From: Rhodeus uyekii
Taxonomy: Eukaryota; Chordata; Actinopteri; Cypriniformes; Acheilognathidae
Length of the DNA: 64,000 nt
Direction: 5' to 3'
NCBI GenBank assembly: GCA_037043235.1
Contig: JAWRVZ010000256.1
Location: forward strand, 496,001-560,000
Part shown: positions 1 to 10,400 of the stretch, piece after piece
Numbering within the stretch: the first letter of the stretch is position 1
Layout: the number at the start of each line of letters is the position of its first letter
Program-made: the position numbers and the translations under genes
The notes under the pieces: model-generated
Databases searched by the model: none
Seen by the model: the letters and a program-made list of their open reading frames with translations, nothing else
What the model was told of the DNA's origin: nothing

Positions 1-91
1 AGTGGAGGGTCGCTCTGGTTCCGCCGTGTTTCTGTGCGGCCGCAGCGTCTTCAATGTGGATCACTACATGGCGGTAACGCGGAACGTTGCG
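1..91 (+). promoter_or_regulatory. puf60: candidate puf60 first exon and 5'UTR (5' end outside window)
   Basis: The first 91 bases are GC-rich and rich in CpG, unlike the AT-rich DNA that follows. They contain an ATG at 68-70 that reads eight codons (MAVTRNVA) up to a possible donor gtaatg at 92; another possible donor (gtaacg) lies at 74. Human PUF60 also begins with a first exon of about eight coding residues starting Met-Ala, so homology is plausible. Splicing either donor to the acceptor at 1336 puts a TGA directly in frame, so these codons may be a short upstream ORF rather than the true N-terminus. Transcription start not visible. Confidence 0.45.
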
Positions 92-1336
92 GTAATGATG
101 ATTACTTAACGCATTTACTTCAATTTAAAAATGGTTTTATCATCTCCGTGGCTATAGTTAGCAGAGGTGAAATTCGGCGCAAAAAGCCTCTTGTTGTTTC
201 ATTGCATCTTAATTCGTTTGAACACGCGGCCTGCACGAAACCTCGTTAGCCTCTGTTCATTGCTAACCAGGCTAGCAGCATATTGCTATGGCGCTTATTT
301 CTGAATTATCTCGTGTTTACCACATATTACGAAGCGGCTACAGGTTTTATGCGACTCGTATGGGTGAATCCTGCACCGCTTGATTACATTATTGTATTTA
401 TTTAGTTGTTTATTTGCTGATGTGTTGTAGCAGCTCCAGCGCGCCACTGCCATGTCTTTAACCTCTCTTTGTTGATAGCAGTAAGACTGAAGGTGCTAAA
501 ACTCTCAGTTCAGTTTAGTGATGATTTTGTTTTTACGTTAAGCTAAGAAGTATAGAAAGATGCTTTCCAAATCCAAACGCAAAATAAGGTTCCCATGAGT
601 GGTCCAGTTTTGCAGTGTTTCTTATAAGATTATTATGGGGACACTGTTTTCAGTACGAATACTACTGGCTCGCGAATCAGGTTTATTGCATCTTGCAGAA
701 TTATCTTGTAGTAAGTTGTACTGAACATAAAGAACACACAGCACTTTTGTCAAAAAAGGAAAGACGATATACTGTAATATAATCTGTGTTAATTATAATA
801 ATCAGCTCCTTAAAGGGATAGCTCCCCCCAAAATAAAAATTGTGTAAAAATGTTTATGTTGCTACTAACTGTTTGACTAACTTTCTCCTGTGGAACACAA
901 AAGGTGAATTGAAATAAAAGAAATGGTGACTGACTGAGGCTGTCATTCTGCCTTAACCCTTTGTGTTCCATGGAAGTAAGTTGGCTGTCCCTTTAATAGC
1001 TTCTCCTCATTGCACTCCAACCGTGATTTATTATGCTATGTGTTTCCATGAACCACAGGTCATTGTAAAATTGTGAGTGCTTTGCCAGCAACTCTACACG
1101 GGCTTCCCGATCCTGGTTAGCACAGTAAGGTTCGCCTCATAGGTAAGCTGCAGAATCTGTCCATTGCCTTATTATATAACTTGCATACCTTTGGTTTTGG
1201 TGATCTTTACTTTTTTGTATGTTCTAAGATTGAAGAAGTCCAAACTTACCATTCTAATTAGACTCAATATCTAGTCTTGAAATACTTCTTGAATATGCAC
1301 TTTTTCTGTTCCATGTCCATCGAATTGCGTTCTCAG
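92..1336 (+). other. puf60 intron 1
   Basis: AT-rich, no coding ORF. Contains a TTAA MITE (810-996). A possible non-coding 5' exon ends at 1142 before a good donor (gtaagc), with a candidate acceptor at 1057-1058; this is unproven. Confidence 0.5.
810..996. mobile_element. TTAA-flanked MITE
   Basis: 187 bp beginning TTAAAGGGATAGC and ending GCTGTCCCTTTAA, an imperfect terminal inverted repeat with TTAA at both outer ends. The left end resembles the common fish repeat that begins TTAAAGGGATAGTTCACCC. No coding. Sits in puf60 intron 1. Confidence 0.7.
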
Positions 1337-1432
1337 TGAGGCAAAGGTCTGATGATGGAGAATGGACAAGGCACTGGTGCAAAGCTTGGATTACCGCCTC
1401 TTACTCCAGAGCAGCAGGAGGCGCTACAGAAG
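1337..1432 (+). CDS. puf60: puf60 exon 2 (first coding exon)
   Basis: Acceptor cag at 1334-1336, donor gtaaca at 1433. Coding from ATG at 1352 (ATG ATG GAG) gives MMENGQGTGAKLGLPPLTPE and on, matching the conserved PUF60 N-terminus (MENGQ...KLGLPPLTPEQQEALQK). The in-frame triplet at 1337-1339 is TGA. A second AG at 1339-1340 is an alternative acceptor. Ends in phase 0. Confidence 0.88.
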
Positions 1433-4400
1433 GTAACAATAGATCTTTATCATTTTACTTCATTTTTTTGTACCAAACTCTAACCTGTATCACCTGTTCC
1501 AATATGTCAAGAGTTTGTGTGCTACTGCTGTGCCACGGCTCCCAATAATAATAGATTATTAATTGAAAGAGTCAAGGCCATAAGATGCTTCTGCATAAAT
1601 TGGATTGGAGCTTTTTTCTTTTTGAAGGCTGGTTGGTACACGTGCTTGACCGCTTTCATCAGAAACTCTGTTAGATTGTTTAATTGAAAGAATTTTCTGT
1701 GAACAGGCATGTGCTGCTCGCATATGGTAAATTGTCTTTGGAATAAGCTTTCAAATGGGGTAAAATCGTGTGTTTGGAATGATTTAAAGTAAAGAGCCAC
1801 TCTTAACTCATCAGCCTCCCTGCTTAATTTTGTGCTTTGTTCTTTTTTAGGCTAAGAAGTATGCAATGGAACAGAGCATCAAGAGTGTTTTAGTGAAACA
1901 GACCATCGCTCACCAGCAGCAGCAGCTCACAAACTTGCAGGTGAGTTCATATGACGTGATTATGTAGATGCTTTAAATGTTGTTTTCTTGTTTGAGAGAA
2001 TTTACAGAATTGATGCATCTGATTTCATCAAACCAGTAATGTAAAATTACAAGGTGTACCCATTGGCATGTCATGTAAAGGGTTCACTGTCATTATAAAT
2101 CCGGCAAATGTCTGCAAAAAGGAGTTAATCTTTCGTACTTGCATCTTATAAAATATTGGGTGCTATTTTATGTATACATTAGGCTCACTCTTTTTAAACC
2201 ATATGATATCTGCAAGGACAACTCTTGTGAGCTGTGTGAAATTGATAGTGGCACCTTTTTGACCTTCAGGAAATCTGTGTTTTTTATTGGGGGGGTTCAC
2301 ACATCACAAGTCTAGTGAATTCTCTTCTCTCTTTTTTTGTTAGATTAGCATTAGGATTAGACTGAAACTCATACATTATTTGTTTGCCCTCCCTCTCTGC
2401 CAGTTTGGTTGAGGTCTGGTATTTCTGGGACTCATACTTGTTACTGCTACGCCTATATTAAGTCTGTTTATTTTTAAATTTATGTATGAACTAAGAAATT
2501 GGACATGGTATGTACTGCACTCCCCAAGCAGACATGATGACTGAATACTGATGACTGACAACAGGATACTTATACACGCTATGTTCAGTTTATTTCTTGG
2601 AAAGTCTGAGCAGCCTACTTGTTGCTTTTGTTAAAAGCAATGCTTATTAGTATATCTGTTGCTTTAACTGTGAAATATTTCAGGTTTCAGTCAAATTAAG
2701 TGGTGATTTAAAGAGGTGGGCAGAGTTTAACGTTGAGTTCGGAGGCATTGACCACCAGTCAGAGAGACTGTCTGGAATACTATGTCTGTCTTCAAAGGAT
2801 AAAAGAGATATCTAACCTTTTTCAGCACTTTTCCATCTTTACTGTGTTTCAGATGGCAGCAGTGACAATGGGCTTTGGAGATCCTCTCTCATCTTTACAA
2901 TCGGTCAATAGATTAATTAACTATTATTTACCTTCTGTACGCATCTTGGCATAATGACCGTTACCCTTCTTTAACCGGCATTGGCCTCATACACTAGACA
3001 TTGCAGCAGCATATTTAAAAAGCAGACTTGGCTTTGTTGTGAATGAAACGTTTGTTCTTGGTCACCCATTTCATTAAGCAGGATGCAAGATGACACGACA
3101 TGAATACCTCCATAAACTGAATGTTCTTTTTCAGTGTTAATGAATGCCGTGGGAGCTGTTGTACGTAACAGATCATTATAGAGAGGTTTAATATGATAAT
3201 TACACAGAAACACCTCATTTACTGACAATCCATCCATCTTTGCCATTCTGAATCACTGCATGGCCACCTGTGTGCGCGTCATTGATTGAAGTTTATTTCT
3301 CCACCCGAAGCTCCATTTGTCACAAGAAATCCTGTGGGGATCGTGTGTTGTGATTGTGAATGGTGTGGATGATCCATTTCTCCTTTGTGAATATGCTGTG
3401 GCATATAAATATCATCTTTGTCTGCTGAAAAAGAGGGATAGCGGTCACTACGACAATCCAAATTGAATCTGCCTAAACTTTGAGCCTTGTGTGTAATCGT
3501 GTACTTTCGTCATGTGGCTGACATACAATTTAAAACTTGAATAATAAATAATTATTAAAGAATGATAGATGTGTTGTTTGGTGTAAAAAGTAAAAAAAAA
3601 GTGTAAAATGGATAGATTTATGCTGATTCTCCCGCAACAGAGATCTGATATGTAAGTCCAAAAGCTCACCTCATGAAAAGAGAACTGATTTCACCTCAGC
3701 TCATTATCCAGGGTATTTAATTGTTCTAAGGGGTTACTTTGACATGTTAACTATTTAGGCTATCAGTATTCTTGGATAGAATTCAGGTCAGTTATAATGC
3801 TACATGTTTTAGTCAGCAAGCACACACGCTAATTTAAGAACGTGCAAGCAGCACTCTCCAAATGGTAAGAAGGGGCTGTGCCACATGTTCCTAATTCACG
3901 ATGCTGTGCTTGTCGTTAATGGTAAGTGATGTAAGTAATGAGTAAGCATAGAGGACCAAAGGAAGTGGAATCTATCTCTAAAAACAGAAGCTAAAATTTT
4001 AATCCCTTGTTATATTTGATCTCATTGTTTTGGTGCTGTGATTTTTCCTGTTTTTTATTGTTCAGTAGCCAATATTTTCTCCTGTTGTCTCTTTCCTTTT
4101 AATGACCACCAGGTGGCAGCACAGAGGCAGAGAGCTCTGGCCATCATGTGTCGCGTGTATGTGGGCTCCATTTATTACGAGCTGGGCGAGGATACCATCC
4201 GGCAGGCCTTCGCCCCCTTTGGTCCCATTAAGAGCATCGATATGTCCTGGGACTCTGTCACCATGAAACACAAGGTATGCCGTTAGACTTTAGAACGAGT
4301 CTTGAGTCATGTTTGTCCAACGTCTTCAGAATTTACAAATTAATTTGTAAATAGTCTATGTATGAGAAATGTAGTGGTTGTACTAATTATTTATTTGTGT

Positions 4401-7400
4401 GTGTATAATTTTGGTGAGGCTGTGTGAACTGTAGCCTCAGTATCTTGTTCTTAGCTGGTAGGAGTGGCACCTGGTGTGGTCTTGTGCTGTTGCCGGTCAC
4501 TAAACATTTATTTTTCTAGATCCTTTCCAGACCATTCTCTGTAAACCCTAGAGATTTGTTGTGAGTGATTATTCAGACCAGCCTCTCTGGTACCAACAAC
4601 GTTTCATGTTCAAAATCATTTAAATAACCTTTCTTCCACATTCTGATGCTCAGTTTTAACTTCAGTAGATTGTGACAACCATGTCCTCATACCTAAATGG
4701 TTTGAGTTGCTGCCCTGTGGTTGGCTGATTAGATATTTACACTGAGCAGCAGTTTGTACCTAATAAAACTGGCTTGTCTGTGTATGTTATTTATATAACA
4801 CATACAGAACTGTGCAAGTCTTAGGCATGTTGGTATTTTCACCATTAAAAAAATGGTTTTAAGCCAGTTTTTTAATATCTTGTGCTTTAGTGTGTCAGTA
4901 GGAAGAACTGTGGCAACGTCTCTAAGAAACCTACACTTGAAGCCTTCCTGCAAAGCTTCAGCACTGTGATCTTTTTTTGGCACTTGTGTAAAAATGCTGT
5001 GAAGGATGCTTTCAAAAATAATGCTATTAATAGATTTTAACAATTAACTTGAATAAACTGAATAAAATCTATTTGTTCTTCTGGATTTAGTGTTTCAGTT
5101 TTTATAGACGTCATAGACATGTGATGATGATCAGATCTTCGTGTGGTCGGTCGACACTTTGTGTATACAAAAAACTCACTGTATTATTAATGGCAAAATG
5201 AATGTTTGGAAATGTAAAATGGTATTTCCTACTGACATAATACAAATGTACCAATTTAAATGTAACTTATTGCTTAAGGCAAAGCTGAATTTTTATCAGC
5301 TGTATCTCCAGTCTTCTGTCACATGATCCTTCAGAAATCATTCTAAGTGGCAAATTCCTAACAGCATTTTTGCACCCATGAAGGGGTTTTGTAGGGGTTT
5401 TCCAAATAGAAGTAAACGCCTGAATCCTTTCACGTGTGGCCCTTCAACATTTTCATTAGAGAAGGGAAGGGTCGTTTCTAGGATTAACATGTAATTGTTC
5501 ATGGCCAGTAGACCCAGGGTGACAAGTACTTGCTTAACTGTACATTTTATTTGTATCTTAACAAAAATTATAAGCGACTTGTGCTGCCTAGCTTTATGGA
5601 AACATTCCATGTCCTTTATCTCAGGGTTCGTAAAAACCTTTTGAGAGTGAAATTCAAGGGCTTTCAGGTGTTTCACACTTTTTCCAACACTTCAATTTGT
5701 TTTTATGTGATGATTTGTAAAACTAAATGTTTCAAGATGTATTGAAAGTTACACCTGTAGTAAACAAACAAAAAATGTCTTGCCCCTATAACCAGTAGAT
5801 GACAGCAGAGGAGAACTTTAGCCGTTTCTTCTAAAATATGGAGGGAAAGTAGTCGGTGTCATGCAAAACAACTTTTCCTCAACTTGTGACTGAATTACAC
5901 AAAGCAAGTAAAAAACTCCTTTTATAATCACTGAAGCTGTTGCTCAGTTCAGGATGAAACTATAAAAGAACAACGACACCTAATAAGAGTAGAATATTTA
6001 AATTTCCCCCATAAAAATAAGTTTTTGCTTGTTAATTTTATCTGCATCTCAATTTAATCTCATTGTTTTACTTTCAAATTTATAATAAAGAAGTTTAATG
6101 TTATTAGTAACTGCATTTATTAATGTAAAACAAAAGTAATTTTATGATTAAATTAACTTATTTTAACAGTCCTAAATCAGGTGCTGGTGCCACCATCTGG
6201 TGAACTTGCTCTTAAATGTTAGTCTGGAGCCCTGCAATATGCTTATTTGTTACTCAAGAAACATTATGCCTTCAACAGATAATATTTTTGTGGAAATCGT
6301 GATGCATTGTTTGCAGGATTCTTTGATAAATAGTTAAAAAGAACAGCATTTATTTGAAATAGAAAACTGTTATAACATTATAAATGTCTTGACTGTAACT
6401 TTTGATCAATTCAATGCATCCTTTCTAATAGAAGTACAGTATTCATTTCTTTGAAAAAAATGTACTGACTCAACTTTTGAACAATATGACATACCGTTTA
6501 TTATAATGTTTATTTAGATGTGATTAACATTTGTAGTTTGTGGAGGCTCGGGACCCATAACAAACTTTAGTGAAGTTCACCCTACTGAGAAAGGCAGGAA
6601 GCATGTAAACATTGTGCACATTGAAAATTCTGTCACAGGGCTTTGCCTTTGTGGAGTATGAAGTTCCTGAAGCAGCTCAGCTGGCCTTGGAGCAGATGAA
6701 CTCAGTCATGCTGGGTGGGAGGAACATTAAGGTGGGTTCCAAACAGGACAATCAGTCTTAAACTCCTCTTTAAACTGAGCTATTTATGTTGTTATTGTGT
6801 ATGCAAGATGCAGAGAAGCTGTCAGGAGTCTTGTCAGTACCTGGTGTGCGTGCGTGCGCGCGATACACACTCTTCATGTGTAACTGTCCTCTAACCTGAA
6901 TGTGAATGTCTGCGATGTCATGCTTCCACACTGTTATACTGTTTGTTTTCCGAGCTCCTTTTCTCTAGGAGCTGCAGAGGAAGTGTTCGTTTGAGGCAGG
7001 GTCTTCTCTGTCCGGGATGTGCTGATGATGGGCTGCGCCTGGCTGGTGTTTGCTTGGCCGCCCCAACTGCAGCACAGATACCACATACTCAAAAAAAATG
7101 TTTTTTAACAATCACAGACACATTTTACAGATGAAACACTAATCAACCATTTACTGTCCTTTAACATCTATGTTCTCTCAGTGACTAGATAAAAATTATC
7201 TTTTTTTTTTTTCTTTGCCTTGTGAATACAAGTCTTACATTTCTATCCTTACATGAAAAGCTTACTAAACAACAAATAGAAAAGTTATCATAGAAAACAT
7301 TTTCCATGTGTGCAAATTTCTAGCATATTGAAAATGTCTTCTGATAACTTTATTAGCTTGAGAGTTGAGCTACATTATATTTTATCTTATACTGGACTTA

Positions 7401-10400
7401 AGTTTTTTTTTTTAGACAGGTAGAGTTTCTTTCGCCTCTTTCTTCCCTTTCTCAACCACATGTGCATTAACATACATACGCACACACTCATTCCTTTATA
7501 CACTTCCACTTAGTGGCCCATGTGCTGGTATGTGTACTGTAGGTGGGGCGGCCAAGTAACATTGGACAGGCGCAGCCTATCATCGACCAACTGGCAGAGG
7601 AGGCACGTGCCTATAACCGAATCTATGTAGCCTCTATCCACCCTGATCTATCTGACGAGGACATCAAGAGCGTCTTTGAGGCCTTTGGAAAGATTAAAAG
7701 TTGCATGCTGGTACGGGAACCCACCACGGGAAAGCACAAGGGCTACGGATTTATTGGTGAGCTGGTCTAGAAAGCATTGCAAATACTGTGTAGCGATTGA
7801 GTCATTGCTGTATGTTGTACTACTGTAGAACTATGAATTAATTTCTGCAGTGTTCCAACATCGTGCTTATGAGATGTCTTTCCTGATCCAGTTTTGCCAT
7901 GCTCTTTGCCTATAGAGAGATGGAAAGTTAAAAATAATTTGTGAGTGGTTACAAAACACTTATGTATGTACAGATTTAAAGACATTGGAAAGTTGCTAGA
8001 TGTGTGTTCATTTCAATTACAAGTTCATCAACTAAAGGAAAAAAGTGCAAGAAAGAATAAAATGTGTTGACAGAAGTGTTAAGAAATGAATGAAAATAAG
8101 CCTAGATTGAGGAACTGGTCTGTCCATTTCATCATGGGTAGAATATGAAAAGCCTCAGTCATCGCTGGATGCAGTCTCATCTATGAACCTGTTTGACCTT
8201 GGAGGTCAGTACCTAAGAGTGGGGAAGGCTGTTACCCCTCCCATGCCTCTCTTGACACCTATGACCCCTGGAGGTCTGCCCCCTGCTGCAGCTGTGGCGG
8301 CTGCTGCTGCCACTGCCAAGATCACTGCCCAGGTGAGAATTAAACCTTAGATTAGGTTGAACACTGCTTTACTAATATCAGGGAAATGCATATGTTGGAA
8401 ATTTAGTAGATTTTAGAATGATGTGCTAATGCATTTACTGCTAAACATTTTGAACGACCTTGTGTGTGTTGTGTAACTATTTGCTCACCAGATTAGATCA
8501 GACTGATCAGTTTGTTTTAATGCATTTGTAGGAGGCTGTTGCTGGAGCGACAGTGCTGGGATCTCTTGCTTCTCCAGCACATATTCTCAGTCAGCAAATG
8601 GGACTTCCACAGGCTGTACTGGCTGCCCAGGCCCCTGGCATCATCACAGGTCTTTATAAATCAATCAACGGTGATCTTTGACTACTTTTATTGGCCTAAT
8701 GTAGTTTGAATTGGATTCTTGTCCCCCCTGATGTCTTGTTCGCACCTAGATATGTTCAGACCAACATTTGCATGTCGCCAATGCAACACTTCCTTGATTT
8801 TGAGGGTTATAATCTCTTTTCCATTGCTCTGAGAATAATGCTGGCCAACCAATACTATTCCTCCTTTTAGTCATATGTCCAGAGCTGTTGTTGCTGTTAC
8901 ATAAAACATCTACAGTGGAGTTCGGTTATGTCGACGGCCTCGGGGGGGTTGCAAAAGCACGTCGAGAACCAACACCCAAAATGGCGATTTATTTGCTGAA
9001 GCGATCGGCATGCTATAAAAATGTACATACACTGTATATGTTTGCTAACAACAAAAGGCATATGTGCTCCAACTAACAGCAGAGATTTACCAGTATACAA
9101 TAAAAAACACCTTCGATTCTCCATACAAACCTTTAATTATATTCTCCAACATTGCAAACACAATTTCGCTCACAGCGTAAACAGTCATAACATATTCGTG
9201 AGGTCATCACGCTGTACTAGATTGCATACTTTCTTGCGTTCTGCCAGTCTAATGCGCTTTCTCAACAAATTCGGCTTCGTCCCGTCTTTTAACAACCTGG
9301 ATCTTCAATCCGCTGCGGCGCCGAGCAGACCGCGTGTCAGAAACAGGGATGTTTGTGTGTGCGCGTTGTGTGGCTGTAATAGATTGCATACTTGTGTTCT
9401 GTCTGTCTAACAAGTATGCCCGCGTGTTATCACCAATAAACTGCTTTAACCAGCCTTGGAATTCAGGGTTTGATTCCCACTCCTTCCTATATTTTTGTAT
9501 ACATAAGCAAGCCAGCTAGTTAGCTTTTGTCACAGAGGCGCACACACACTGTGGACGAGAATACGTGACTGAGGCTGTGTGAGACAAACAAATGCAGCGA
9601 TTTATATTTGTGCAGTGATTTATTTTTTAGACAAAGAGCATTTGACATCACGTACTGCCATTGTAATCAGCCAGCGGCTTGCTGGACATGAGCGATTTAT
9701 TTGCACGTGGAGGAGTGAAGATCTGCTCTGCCTGCTTCTGGGCGGATCTACTGCATGCAATGTGAACTCAGCGCATGCGCAGTGAACTCTCAGTCATGAG
9801 ATAACCATGTGAAGTGGCGTATATGTCCCTCGTTTTGCTTGATATACTAGGATTTGGCAACATAACAGAATCGACATAACCCACAAGAAAATACTGAGGC
9901 AAATAGGGAGTTTGCCGGTTCCACTTCAAAAACGTCGACATAATAGTACTGGCGAGTTAATCATGACTCGAGATAAGTGAACTCCATTGTAGTTGGTGGA
10001 ATCCTTCCTCCTCTTCACATGCCACTACTGTATCGTCTGCCTCGAAGACAAGAACTCATAATTAAAACCACATTTTATATCACAGGAATCCTTATTCCAT
10101 TGTTTTTTGCACTAATAAGGGAGTTTTTTAAAGGGCCAGAACGGATTAATTTTTTTCCTGTTATTTCTTGTGGGAGAAAAGTACTTATGAGCAATTTGAG
10201 TTATAAGCTCAGTCCTGGAATGGATTATGCTCATATCTTAAGGTGTTACTGTAAGCGACAGTAGCAGATGGAGAATTCAGAAACAACTCTTGACTTTGGG
10301 GTTTAATAAACACTATAGCAAATTCAAAGTTTGCGCAGCACTTTGTGTATTGGGATATTTTTGCCTTTCTAAAAGTAGCGCCTTCTCCAGTCAATGACTT

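Noticed and set aside
5338..5676. 112-codon minus-strand ORF in puf60 intron 5
   Set aside because: No recognisable domain, and part of it crosses a hAT-like end. Treated as chance.
9021..9410. 129-codon + strand ORF inside the TA element in puf60 intron 9
   Set aside because: No transposase motifs, and its counterpart is broken in the two related copies.
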